Positions 15,954 to 25,900 of a stretch of 44,430 nt of DNA are shown one piece after another. The number at the start of each line of letters is the position of its first letter. Position 1 is the stretch's first letter. The position numbers were made by a program, and so were the translations under genes. The stretch lies in the NCBI GenBank assembly GCA_902783155.1, contig CACZPR010000097.1:1-44430 (forward strand), given 5' to 3'. Source of the DNA: an uncultured Spirochaetaceae bacterium. Lineage in GTDB: Bacteria; Spirochaetota; Spirochaetia; Treponematales; Treponemataceae. Under the pieces are notes generated by a model that was not told the origin of the DNA, searched no databases, and worked only from the letters and a program-made list of their open reading frames with translations.

Positions 15954-17324
15954 ATGGACTTTCAGGCTCTAGCGGACAGCTATTCTCAGGCAGCAGTTGT
16001 TATCTCGGTAGAAAAAAAAGGCGACGGCCAGTATGGCGACATACGTTTTGTTGCCGGGAACGCTGCCTATATTGCTGCCACGCCAAATTTCCATCCGAAC
16101 GCGCTTTATTCAGACGTTATTCCCAAAGAGCCAAATTTTGAAGACTTCTGCTACCGCTGTGCCGTACAAAAAAAGCATCTGCACGCCTACGTTGACACAA
16201 AATCAATGGGCGTATGGGTTGACGGCACATACATTCCCCTAAACGAGGCACTGGACACTGAAGAACTGAGCTATCTTGTTTTTACGATGTATTTTACAAC
16301 AAAACCGGAAGCTGACCGCATGGCGGACATATCGGCGGAAACATCTATCCGCGTCGTAAAGACCTGCATAAACCTGCGGGAGTCGGAACAGTACACGGAA
16401 AACATGAACAAGGTCGTCTCCGACATACAGATGTATACTGAATCATTTTGCAGCTGCATTATGATGGTCGATACGGAAAAGCAAAAAGTCGCCGCACTGG
16501 CAGCAAAGTACCGGAACGACGAGGCAAAATTCGAAGACTTCGCGCCGTACCTGACCTATGACGTGGTTTCGTCCTGGCTTGAGACATGCGAAAAGCGTGA
16601 CATCATCATCCTGAAAAATGATTTTGACATGGACGAGCTTCAAAAAATCAATCCGCTGTGGGTGGAAAGCCTTAGAACCGCCGGAGTCAAGTCCCTTATT
16701 TTTGTGCCGCTCCGTAAAGATAAAAAGACGCTGGGATTTTTGTTCATAACCAATTTCAACACGGAAAACATCATCGCCTACAAGGAATACATCCAGCTTA
16801 CCTCGTTCTTTCTTTCCTCGGAGATTGCAAACAACAACCTGATGGAGCAGCTTGAATATCTGAGCAATGTCGATTCCCTCACCGGAGTGAACAACAGAAA
16901 CGCCATGAACACGCGCGTGGACTACCATGTAAAAAATGCAAAAGTGGTAAAGTCCCCGTTCGGCATTGTCTTTGCAGATTTAAACGGCCTTAAAAAATGC
17001 AACGACACAGGCGGACATGAGGCAGGGGACAGGCTTCTAAAGGATGCGGCCCACCTTATATCAAGCGTTTTTGAGGGAAGCGAAATCTACCGTTCGGGAG
17101 GAGATGAATTTGTCGTCATTGAACCCGGCTGCGAAAAAGCCTCGTTTGAGGAAAAAGTTTCCAGACTCCGAAAACTGAGCGGCGATGACAGCTCCGTATG
17201 CCTTGCGATTGGCGCACAATGGACCGACGGCGAAATCTCTTTGCGAAAATGTATGCACATTGCGGACACCGCCATGTATGCCGACAAAGAGGAATACTAC
17301 AAGACCCATGCCGCATACCGTTGA
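15954..17324 (+). CDS. Diguanylate cyclase (PAS/GAF-like sensor plus GGDEF)
   Basis: A 456-residue soluble protein. Residues 1-120 resemble a PAS-type sensor, ~135-295 a GAF-like domain, and ~305-455 a GGDEF domain. The domain opens with DSLTGVNNRN and carries the intact signature SGGDEF at 381-386, so it should make c-di-GMP from two GTP. The RxxD inhibitory site expected a few residues before GGDEF is absent (the stretch is FEGSEIYRSGGDEF), which suggests no product inhibition at that site. There is no membrane segment, so it likely senses an internal signal. Its promoter abuts the ATG. Confidence 0.9.
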   Translation: MDFQALADSYSQAAVVISVEKKGDGQYGDIRFVAGNAAYIAATPNFHPNALYSDVIPKEPNFEDFCYRCAVQKKHLHAYVDTKSMGVWVDGTYIPLNEALDTEELSYLVFTMYFTTKPEADRMADISAETSIRVVKTCINLRESEQYTENMNKVVSDIQMYTESFCSCIMMVDTEKQKVAALAAKYRNDEAKFEDFAPYLTYDVVSSWLETCEKRDIIILKNDFDMDELQKINPLWVESLRTAGVKSLIFVPLRKDKKTLGFLFITNFNTENIIAYKEYIQLTSFFLSSEIANNNLMEQLEYLSNVDSLTGVNNRNAMNTRVDYHVKNAKVVKSPFGIVFADLNGLKKCNDTGGHEAGDRLLKDAAHLISSVFEGSEIYRSGGDEFVVIEPGCEKASFEEKVSRLRKLSGDDSSVCLAIGAQWTDGEISLRKCMHIADTAMYADKEEYYKTHAAYR

Positions 17325-17338
17325 GCAAAAAACCAGCC

Positions 17339-17367
17339 TTGAAAATTAACCCGCTAATCATTAAAAT
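17339..17367 (+). promoter_or_regulatory. Promoter just upstream of murE
   Basis: TTGAAA (17339-17344), a 17-base spacer and TAAAAT (17362-17367), then 9 bases before ATG 17377. The leader would be about 3 bases long. No ribosome-binding site is visible. Confidence 0.55.
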
Positions 17368-17376
17368 CAGTACACT

Positions 17377-19110
17377 ATGGAAAAGAATTTTAAAGAACTT
17401 TCAGGCAGCTTTGAGCATGAGCTTGTTGACAGGGACGGTGAAAGTCCATTTGCGGGGGACAGTCTTGAACAGAAACTTTCCTCCACTGTCATAAAGGACC
17501 TTGTGTTCGACAGCAGGGAAGTAAAACCGGGTTCCCTTTTTTTCGCGCTGCCCGGAACACACACAACAGGAAACGTATTTGTAGCCTCCGCCATTGAAAA
17601 AGGTGCGGTCGCAATCATATTTCAGGACAGCTTCACCGAAGACGAAAAATCCAAAATCAACTCGGCAATAGAAAAATGCGGAAGCTCCCCTCTGTTCGTC
17701 AAAGTCAAAAACTCACGCTTCGCAATGTCCCCGGTTTCGGCTGAGTTCTACGACAACCCTTCGGAAAAACTTGTGGTCTACGGAGTCACCGGCACAGAGG
17801 GAAAATCTTCCACCGTGTCATTCATCTGGCAGCTTCTCAGGCTTTCGGGAATCAAGGCGGGCTTCATTTCCACCGTCCAGTATTCGCTTGGAGGAGAGGC
17901 GGTTGCAAATCCACAGCACCAGACCACCCCGGAGGCAACGATAGTCCAGCGAGAGCTTTACGAGATGGTCCAAAACGGATGCACTCATGCTGTGGTCGAA
18001 TCCTCGTCGCACGGACTTTCGCCAAGGACAAACAGACTTGGGGATGTTCTTTTTGACTGCGGAATATTTATGAACGTGACGCTGGAGCATCTTGAATTCC
18101 ACGGAACCTACGAACAGTACAGGGACGACAAGGCAAATCTATTCCGCGCACTGGACAGGCACAGCCACGAAAAAACAATTGGCGGAAAAAAGACCGTCGT
18201 TCCATCGTTCGCCATCGCAAATCTGGAGGACCCAGCTTTTACATATTTTGCATCCTGCACAAAAAAAGAGACCTTCGGCTTCACCACATTCGGAAAAGCC
18301 GGTAGACACGCAACAGAAAAATCAGACGCAAAGCTCCCGGAAATCCCATCAGGAATCAACTATGTCGAGGCATCGGAAATTGTACCGACGGAGAGCGGGC
18401 TTTCGTTTAAAATCTCCTTCCACGGTGAAAACTGCGGCATATATCGCGACATATATATAGAAGAAAATACAAGTGTAAAATCAAATCTTCCCGGAGCGTT
18501 CAACACTTACAACATAATGGCATCCCTTGTTGCGGTGGGCGGGACATGCAAAATCAAAATGGACAGCCTTGTTCCTCTTGTCGAAAAAATCATTCCGGTA
18601 AAGGGGCGCATGACTGAAATCCACCGGGGCCAGCCTTTCGAGGTGATTGTCGATTACGCGCACACACCTTCTTCATTCGAGACAATTTTCCCGCCGATAA
18701 GAAAAAGATGCAAAGGAAAAATGATTTCGCTTTTCGGTTCGGGAGGCGAGCGTGATTTGACCAAGCGCCCATTGCAGGGTGAGATTGCGGCCAGATTCTG
18801 CGACATGGTTATTCTGACAGACGAGGACCCCCGCGGAGAAGACAGCATGGAACTTCTTGAAATGATTGCCGTTGGAGCAAGAAAGGGAGGAAAAATCGAC
18901 GGAAAAAATCTTCTGATGATTCCGGACCGTCCACAGGCAATCCGCAAGGCATTTTCACTGGCGGAAAAAGGGGACATAGTTCTTCTGCTTGGAAAAGCGC
19001 ACGAAAATTCGATAATATACAAAGACCACCAGATTAAATACGACGAAATTTCCGAGGCGGAAAAAGCTCTTTCGGAAATGGGATTTTCAAAAACAGAGGT
19101 AGAAAAATGA
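17377..19110 (+). CDS. murE: UDP-MurNAc-tripeptide synthetase
   Basis: A 577-residue cytoplasmic Mur ligase that adds the third, diamino acid residue to UDP-MurNAc-L-Ala-D-Glu using ATP. An N-terminal UDP-binding domain contains VFDSREVKPGSLFFA. The ATP loop is GTEGKSST (about 143-150), the substrate segment is HQTTPEATIVQRELYEM, and the lysine expected to be carbamylated is in DDKANLF. Near the C-terminus, where meso-DAP enzymes have DNPR, this protein has DEDPR. Treponemes are known to use ornithine in peptidoglycan, so ornithine is a possible substrate, by inference. It is longer than most MurE (about 490). ddl follows with a 4-base overlap. Confidence 0.93.
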   Translation: MEKNFKELSGSFEHELVDRDGESPFAGDSLEQKLSSTVIKDLVFDSREVKPGSLFFALPGTHTTGNVFVASAIEKGAVAIIFQDSFTEDEKSKINSAIEKCGSSPLFVKVKNSRFAMSPVSAEFYDNPSEKLVVYGVTGTEGKSSTVSFIWQLLRLSGIKAGFISTVQYSLGGEAVANPQHQTTPEATIVQRELYEMVQNGCTHAVVESSSHGLSPRTNRLGDVLFDCGIFMNVTLEHLEFHGTYEQYRDDKANLFRALDRHSHEKTIGGKKTVVPSFAIANLEDPAFTYFASCTKKETFGFTTFGKAGRHATEKSDAKLPEIPSGINYVEASEIVPTESGLSFKISFHGENCGIYRDIYIEENTSVKSNLPGAFNTYNIMASLVAVGGTCKIKMDSLVPLVEKIIPVKGRMTEIHRGQPFEVIVDYAHTPSSFETIFPPIRKRCKGKMISLFGSGGERDLTKRPLQGEIAARFCDMVILTDEDPRGEDSMELLEMIAVGARKGGKIDGKNLLMIPDRPQAIRKAFSLAEKGDIVLLLGKAHENSIIYKDHQIKYDEISEAEKALSEMGFSKTEVEK

Positions 19111-20237
19111 ACGTAGTTTTGTTATACGGCGGACGCTCAGGCGAGCATGACATTTCAATAATCAGCTGCTCTGCCGTTGCCAGAATGGTTGGCGCAAACC
19201 ACAGCGTAAAATTGATTTCGATTGACCGCGACGGAAAATGGTACCTTCAGGATGATTCCGTTCTGGAAAACCTGAAAAAAAATCCAGACGCGAAGCTGGA
19301 AATAAATGCAGACCCAAAAAATGCCGTGTCGGTAATCCCCGGCGGAAAATCGGAGGGTGCGTTTACAGCGGGCGGAAAAGCAATCCCGGCGGACGTTGTT
19401 TTCCCGGTGCTCCACGGAACAAACGGAGAGGACGGAACTGTCCAGGGACTTCTTGAAATGGCCATGGTTCCCTATGTCGGATGCGGAGTCTTTTCTTCTG
19501 CCGCGACAATGGACAAAATCCAGACAAAAATTCTTTGGGAACATGCGGGGCTTCCTGTAGTTCCGTACATCTGTCTGACACGTGCCGACATAAACGACGG
19601 AAAACGCTACGACAGTCTGGTGGATTCGGCAATCAGCAGCATGGGATTTCCTCTTTTTGTCAAACCATGTTCCGCAGGTTCAAGCGACGGAGCTTCAAAG
19701 GCATGCAACGCAAAGGAACTTTCGGTCGCACTTATGGAAGCGTTTTTATGGGACAACAAGGTTCTGATTGAAAAGGCAATAGACGCACGTGAGATTGAGT
19801 GTTCGGTAACAGGAAACAGCGTCACGGCGGACTTCGACAAACCTTCCACGCTTCTGCAGGCTTATGGTCCCGGAGAGATTGTTCCTACGCACACTTTCTA
19901 CGACTACGATGCAAAATACAACGACCCCGATGGAGCCGCCCTTAAGATTCCAGCACTTCTTGATGAGGAAAAGCTGAACTACATCCGCGAGACAGCAAAA
20001 AAAGCATACCGGACTGTTGACGCATCTGGACTTTCGCGTGTTGATTTTTTCATCGACAAAAAGACCGGCGAAATCTACCTAAATGAAATCAACACAATTC
20101 CGGGATTCACAAGCATAAGCATGTTCCCGAAAATGTGCGAAAGCGAGGGCCTTGGATTTACCGCACTTCTCGACAAACTTTTTGACGAAGCAATCTGCCG
20201 TTACAGCGCAAGGGAAAACCTGAGGACAGAGCGTTAA
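19107..20237 (+). CDS. ddl: D-alanine--D-alanine ligase
   Basis: A 376-residue ATP-grasp enzyme making D-Ala-D-Ala for peptidoglycan precursors. The N-terminus has LLYGGRSGEHDISI, typical of Ddl, and HGTNGEDGTVQGLLE contributes to the D-Ala site. LFVKPCSAGSSDGASK forms the ATP-binding region and IYLNEINTIPGFT is the C-terminal metal and ligand motif. The ATG overlaps the murE stop (ATGA), with GAGGT a few bases upstream, so it is translationally coupled to murE. It ends 3 bases from the convergent radical SAM gene. Confidence 0.95.
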   Translation: MNVVLLYGGRSGEHDISIISCSAVARMVGANHSVKLISIDRDGKWYLQDDSVLENLKKNPDAKLEINADPKNAVSVIPGGKSEGAFTAGGKAIPADVVFPVLHGTNGEDGTVQGLLEMAMVPYVGCGVFSSAATMDKIQTKILWEHAGLPVVPYICLTRADINDGKRYDSLVDSAISSMGFPLFVKPCSAGSSDGASKACNAKELSVALMEAFLWDNKVLIEKAIDAREIECSVTGNSVTADFDKPSTLLQAYGPGEIVPTHTFYDYDAKYNDPDGAALKIPALLDEEKLNYIRETAKKAYRTVDASGLSRVDFFIDKKTGEIYLNEINTIPGFTSISMFPKMCESEGLGFTALLDKLFDEAICRYSARENLRTER

Positions 20238-20240
20238 AAA

Positions 20241-21182
20241 CTAAAAACAATTCCTGCAAACCCAGTCGCAGAACGTGCATGAGTCATCCGTTTTTCCGGC
20301 TGGGATTTTTTTCTGTTTTTTGAGGATTTTAATCTGGCGTGAAAGTCCCTCCTCATAGCAGATTTTTATCATCCGGTTTTTATAAGCGTTTTCCATCACT
20401 GAATCAAAACTGTCCGTAATCTTCCCGATAGAAAGTTCCGCATTTTCGTTCGCAAATCCACAGCAGGGCGCAATGTCGCCGGTCGGATGCACAAAAAGAA
20501 CCTGCCCCGCTCCCTCGCAGAAATCTTCCCTGAACCATTTTTTACTTTTGAACGCCCGGCTGTCCGTTGATTGGTAGGATTCAGTCTGTATGTCCACGCC
20601 AAGATGGTGTTCATCGTCAGAAAGAAACGCAATCCCCCGTCCGGATTTTGAAATGTTTTCCTCATAGGAAAGATTCATGGCCGCTGCAAGGGACTTAAGT
20701 TTTTCAGAAAGATTTGCCGCACCTCCGCCTACTACACTCTGGATTTCAACCGAGCCGTCCCCAAAAATCTCCCAGGCCGTCTGGATGAAAGCGGCAATAC
20801 GTTCTTCGCTCTGGGCATGAAAAGCGTCATAGCTCAAACCAATTTTCCCGTCGTAGCCCGCGTCATAAATTTTTTGCAGAGCAGTCCTAAGTTCTCCGGC
20901 AGATTTCCACCAGTCGCCGTTTGTCATAATCCTGTCGAACAGAAAGGATTCCCCCACCGCGTATTTGATTACGCCGCACAAAAAGTCCATCGCCAAAAAT
21001 GGTTCCCCACCCGAAAAACCGATTTTTTCAATGGAAGAGATTTGCGACTCACGTTCGGATTTTAAAAATGAAACCGCGTCCTCAGTTTTCAGGCTACAGT
21101 TTTTTCTGTCCACAAAGCAGTGCGGACAATGGAGATTGCACAGACTTGTCGCGGCAAAAATTATTTCATCTGGATTGAACAT
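20241..21182 (-). CDS. Radical SAM protein
   Basis: A 313-residue protein. The radical SAM cluster motif CNLHCPHC has cysteines at residues 15, 19 and 22, and GFSGGEP supplies the SAM-binding GGEP. The C-terminal part has further cysteines (FCEGAGQ, APCCGFAN, CTFCDWVCRNC), as in SPASM or twitch domains that hold an extra iron-sulfur cluster. Such proteins often modify peptides or mature enzymes. No small precursor peptide is visible next to it, so the substrate is unknown. It lies on the opposite strand between ddl and murD, with its own promoter next to the ATG. Confidence 0.88.
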   Translation of the reverse strand: MFNPDEIIFAATSLCNLHCPHCFVDRKNCSLKTEDAVSFLKSERESQISSIEKIGFSGGEPFLAMDFLCGVIKYAVGESFLFDRIMTNGDWWKSAGELRTALQKIYDAGYDGKIGLSYDAFHAQSEERIAAFIQTAWEIFGDGSVEIQSVVGGGAANLSEKLKSLAAAMNLSYEENISKSGRGIAFLSDDEHHLGVDIQTESYQSTDSRAFKSKKWFREDFCEGAGQVLFVHPTGDIAPCCGFANENAELSIGKITDSFDSVMENAYKNRMIKICYEEGLSRQIKILKKQKKIPAGKTDDSCTFCDWVCRNCF

Positions 21183-21188
21183 GTACCA

Positions 21189-21217
21189 ATCATAGCATTT
21201 TTGAAAAAAATTGAAAA
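21189..21217 (-). promoter_or_regulatory. Promoter abutting the radical SAM gene
   Basis: On the minus strand: a weak -35 TTTTCA (21217-21212), a 17-base spacer and TATGAT (21194-21189), then 6 bases before ATG 21182. No ribosome-binding site is visible. Confidence 0.45.
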
Positions 21218-21258
21218 CATAAATATTTGTGGTGCGGGGGTTGTCCCTCCCCTTGAGA

Positions 21259-21287
21259 TTGATTATTGCCTAAAGATTGATTACAAT
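21259..21287 (+). promoter_or_regulatory. murD promoter
   Basis: TTGATT (21259-21264), a 17-base spacer and TACAAT (21282-21287). The leader would be about 43 bases and contains AAGGAG (21323-21328), 8 bases before ATG 21337. This gene is therefore of the ordinary leadered type. Confidence 0.6.
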
Positions 21288-21336
21288 AGAGAATTGTACA
21301 GATTTAAAATTTTGGTGGATGCAAGGAGAAAAAAGT

Positions 21337-22944
21337 ATGGAGCCTTATGTTTATCCAGAGGGATGCGTTTTTGATTCACTTGAAGATATTGCCGGAAAAA
21401 AAATCACGATAATGGGGCTTGGCCTTAACGGCGGTGGAGAGGCATGCGTCAAATTCTTTTTGAAGCACGGAGCCTACGTCACAGTAACGGACATGAAGAC
21501 TCCAGACCTTCTGGCACCGACACTTAAACGGATTTCCGAGGACACGGAGCTGGACAAGAGCCGGCTCACCTATGTGCTTGGCCGTCACAATGTCGAAGAT
21601 TTTTCCGAGGCCGACTGCGTGATAAAAAATCCGGGAGTAAAGATTCAGGGAAACGAATATCTTGCCGCAGCAAAGGCAATTGAAACCGACATCAGCATTT
21701 TCCTTCACTTCACCAAGGCCCCGATTATTGCCGTAACCGGAAGCAAGGGAAAAAGCTCCACGGTCAGCGCAATTGATTTCGGGCTTAAGAACGCAGGATT
21801 CAAATCATTTCTTGGTGGAAACATAACGGTAAGCCCGCTCACATTTTTGGACAAGACGGACGGAATGACTCCCGTTGTCCTTGAACTTTCCAGCTGGCAA
21901 CTTGCTGATTTGCGTGGACGGAAAGCGCTCAAACCAAAGATTGCAATCATAACAAAAATTGTTCCCGACCACCAGAACTGGTACGACGGAATGGACAGCT
22001 ACATCGCGGACAAAAAGTTAATCTACGCGGACCAGGACGAAAGCGATTTCACAATTCTTGATTTTGATGCGGACGACTATCTTACGGAAACAGCCTCACC
22101 AAAAAAAGGATGCAAATGCTGGGGAGACCTTTTTGCATCAGAGACACATGGAAAAGTTCTCCGCTACAGTTCACAGATTCTTCCTGCGGGAGTGTACGGA
22201 GCTTTCCAGACAGACCTCGACAGTTCCACCATCTGTGGCTATTCAAGACTTCCGGATGAACTTTTGAGCAAGACCGCAAGAGAAAAAAATGTTGCCGAAG
22301 AAAAAATAATGGGAGAGCTGCTTGTTCCGGGAGCGCACATGAGAACCAACGCACTGAACGCCGCGCTAGTTTTGCGACTGATGCACGTTTCGCCGGACCA
22401 GACCATGAACATTGTTGACTCATGGAAAGGAATACCACACAGGCTGGAGCATTTCAGCAAATGGAAGAATCCATACAACTCAATAAAACTTTCTTTCTAC
22501 AACGACACCTGCGCGACAATTCCAGAAGCATCCGTAGCTGCGGCAATGGCATTCAAGCGGCGAGTAGTTTTGATTGCGGGAGGCACGGACAAAAATCTTG
22601 ACTTCACTCCCCTCTTTGATTTGATGGTTGGACGGAAGGGCAAAAAATTTATTCCGCAAAAGCTCTATCTTCTTTCGGGAACGGGAACAGACAAACTTAC
22701 TCAGATGCTTGACCAGAAATATATCAACTACAGCGGTCCATACGACTCACTGAGTGCGCTTCTTGGCGTAATGAAAACAGATTTAATGAGCGACAGGGCC
22801 GAAGCAAATTTTGCTTACTACGATTATGCGGAAGAAATACCGGTCGTGTTTTCTCCGGGGGCAACATCGTTTGGAATGTTTGCGAATGAATTTGACCGCG
22901 GCAATAAATTCAAGGACGCAGTGACATACACATTCGGAAACTAA
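21337..22944 (+). CDS. murD: UDP-MurNAc-L-alanine--D-glutamate ligase
   Basis: A 535-residue cytoplasmic Mur ligase that adds D-Glu to UDP-MurNAc-L-Ala. ATG 21337 is chosen because of AAGGAG 8 bases upstream. An N-terminal Rossmann segment (TIMGLGLNGGGEA) binds the UDP sugar. The ATP loop is VTGSKGKSST, the central motif is IVPDHQNWYDGMDSY, and the carbamylated Lys is expected in ADKKLIY. A C-terminal Asn/Asp-rich segment (YNDTCATIPEAS) and LIAGGTDKNLDF are typical of MurD. It is about 90 residues longer than the usual ~440-450, with the extra sequence in the middle domain. Confidence 0.92.
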   Translation: MEPYVYPEGCVFDSLEDIAGKKITIMGLGLNGGGEACVKFFLKHGAYVTVTDMKTPDLLAPTLKRISEDTELDKSRLTYVLGRHNVEDFSEADCVIKNPGVKIQGNEYLAAAKAIETDISIFLHFTKAPIIAVTGSKGKSSTVSAIDFGLKNAGFKSFLGGNITVSPLTFLDKTDGMTPVVLELSSWQLADLRGRKALKPKIAIITKIVPDHQNWYDGMDSYIADKKLIYADQDESDFTILDFDADDYLTETASPKKGCKCWGDLFASETHGKVLRYSSQILPAGVYGAFQTDLDSSTICGYSRLPDELLSKTAREKNVAEEKIMGELLVPGAHMRTNALNAALVLRLMHVSPDQTMNIVDSWKGIPHRLEHFSKWKNPYNSIKLSFYNDTCATIPEASVAAAMAFKRRVVLIAGGTDKNLDFTPLFDLMVGRKGKKFIPQKLYLLSGTGTDKLTQMLDQKYINYSGPYDSLSALLGVMKTDLMSDRAEANFAYYDYAEEIPVVFSPGATSFGMFANEFDRGNKFKDAVTYTFGN

Positions 22945-22983
22945 AACAGGCATCTAGAAAAAAAACAGTATGGGAGAAAAAAA

Positions 22984-25900
22984 ATGGACGAACTATATAA
23001 CGAACTTTTGAATCTGAGGCAGCACATAAAGGACACGGCGGAAACGGAAAGGGTTCCGACAGTCTGCACCGACGATGTGCTCAGGGCAATTGCGGAAATG
23101 GAGCCGGTAAAGCTTTCCGACTTTGATTCAATCCCCGGTGTTGGAAAAAGTTTCATCGAAAACTATGGCGAACAGTTTCTGCGTGTCATAAACAAATATC
23201 TAAGGCGCACACAGAGCAGCGGATTTACAAAAGTCACAATCACAAAAAACGTGCAGGAGACTTTGAAGGAGCTTGAAAAAAAACTGATTAACATCAACAG
23301 GCGCAACCATCTTCTTTACATGCCGAAGCTCCAGTCAAAATACGCGGTAGATTTGTTCAGCCCCGACTATGATGCCCGCGACATAATTTTGGGAACAGGA
23401 AGAAAAATAGAAGTCGCGAATCTGAAAAACGAAAGCCAGCTGAAAAAAATCACGGCCCTGCTCCGCTCGAACAACAGGCTTGTGAGGGACAAAGGACAGA
23501 ACGACCTTTTCATTGCGTACCCGTTTGTGAAAGGAAAACTCACCGGAGAAAATTTTGAAGTACGCGCACCTCTCGCTCTTTTCCCTGTGACAGAAGAAAG
23601 AACTCCGTCGTCAATAAAACTTTCGCTCGACCGCTCAAGGGACATTCTCTACAACACGACTTTGATTCTTGCATATTTCAAGACGAACAACCTGAACCAG
23701 ACCCTTCCGCCGGATGAAATTGAGGACACCGCCAAGGAAACATTTTTTGAAAGCATAAAAGTCTTCTATAAAAATGCGGACCTTGAAATACAGCTGGAGG
23801 AATCCGAAAATGAGCTTCATCCTTTTGTGGATTACACCGCCGACACTTTCCCCGAGTTCCAGAGCGGACAGCTTTTTTTGGACAACAGCATCGTAATCGG
23901 AACTTTCCCAATCTGTTCTTCTTCAATACAAAAAGATTTCCAGAAAATTGTTGAGGAAGGTTCAATCAACACTCTGCTGAACGATTTGCTTGCAGATTCA
24001 GATGACGCGCCTCCATCGACAGATGAAAACCAGATTTTGGAAAACAACATAACATACATCAACGACATGAACAGCTCGCAGGAAAAAGTCCTGAACACTG
24101 TGCAGGTTGCGGACGAACTTGTAATGGAGGGACCTCCGGGAACAGGAAAGTCCCAGACAATCACCAGCTTGATTTCACAGGCTGCATTGAACGGCCAGAC
24201 TGTCCTGATGGTCTCAGAAAAAAAGACCGCGCTCGATGTTGTTTATTCGCGTCTCGGAGATTTGTCAAGATTCGCAATTGTGATTGACGACGTGAACGAC
24301 AAAAATCTTTTTTACTCGCAGATGGCGAACATAATTTCACAGAACGAATCCGGCCAGGCGGAAATAAAGTCTTCACAAAATCTTTCGGCGGAAATCGACA
24401 CGCAGATTGACAGTCTTGAAAGAATTGCAAAAGAACTTTACACGGTGGACAAATTTGGAATTGAGCCGTACAGACTTTACCTGAACTGCCCGCACAAAAA
24501 TTTTTCAAACACAGAGGAATTTGAAAAGGAAAAACTTTTTGAACGCGAAGTTCCTTCCCCGCTTTTGGACTACAATTACGAGACACTGGTGAAATGCTCC
24601 AAGACTTTTACCGACGAAGACCTTGTTGCAAAAGCCGACGAATACACATCTCTCGAAAAAGAATTTCCGTGGATGAAAAATCTTCGCGACACGCTCACCG
24701 ATTTTGACGAGCAGCGCATGAACGAAAAATGGCTTCCGCTGAAAAATGAAATCGAGATTCTCAACAGAAAAAATGCAATCGCAAGACTCTTTTCCGGCGG
24801 AAAAACGCGCAGTGCCGTAAAACAGTTTGTCGAAACTTTTTTTGACGCAAACACAAAGGCAAACAGAAATCTTCTTTTAAAGAACAGCGATGATTTTACA
24901 TCCGGCATTGAAAGATACGGACGCTACCATGCGCTGAAACCTGCGTACACAGCTCTCTCGCCGGAAGAAAAAAATTATTTTACGGCAATGAAAGCGGTGC
25001 AACGTCAGTGTGCGAATTCACTTTCCGAAGCAAACAGGGAGGTCAAGGATTTTGTCCTCTACAGGCATCTGATGGATTTTGAAACAACCCACAGGACCAC
25101 CCTGATGAACATTTCAAATTTCCCGGCAACAATCCGTTCAATCAGCGAGGACATACAGAAAAAAAGAAAAATCACGCGGGAAAATCTGGAAAGAAAACTT
25201 TTTGAATCGCTTGCAATGCTCACACAGTCAAAGCGTCACAACGACATCCAGCGTGCGGTTGAATCAAAAAGGCGCATGAGCGTAAACAAGTTTATAAACA
25301 AATTTGATTTCGAGCTTTTCAAATCAATAAAGGTATGGCTACTTACACCGGAAGTTGTTTCGGAAATCATTCCGCTCCAGATTGGTGTTTTTGATTTGCT
25401 TGTATTCGATGAAGCTTCCCAGATGTATGTTGAAAAAGGTCTTCCGTCAATTCTGCGCGCAAAAAAAGTTGTCGTGGCAGGGGACCAGAAGCAGCTTCGC
25501 CCGTCAAGCCTCGGAACCGGAAGAATGGCAATAGACGAAGACTCTCTGGACGAAGACGAAGAGATTTCCGCCGCGCTTGAAGAAGAGAGCCTTCTTGATT
25601 TGGCAAAATACCGATACCCCGATACCCTTCTCAATTTCCATTACCGCTCAAAGTACGAGGAACTTATTGCGTTCTCGAACTACGCTTTCTACGGCGGACA
25701 GCTTTATGTTTCTCCAAACATTGCGGAACCGGAGACACCTCCAATCGAAGTGCATAAAATGAGCGGGGCGGTCTGGGACAAAAGACGCAACCAAAAGGAG
25801 GCTGAATACATCGTTGGCCTTCTGAAAGATATTTTTGCGAACAGAAAAGAAAATGAGACAATCGGAATCATAACGTTCAACACAAGCCAGCGCGATTTGA

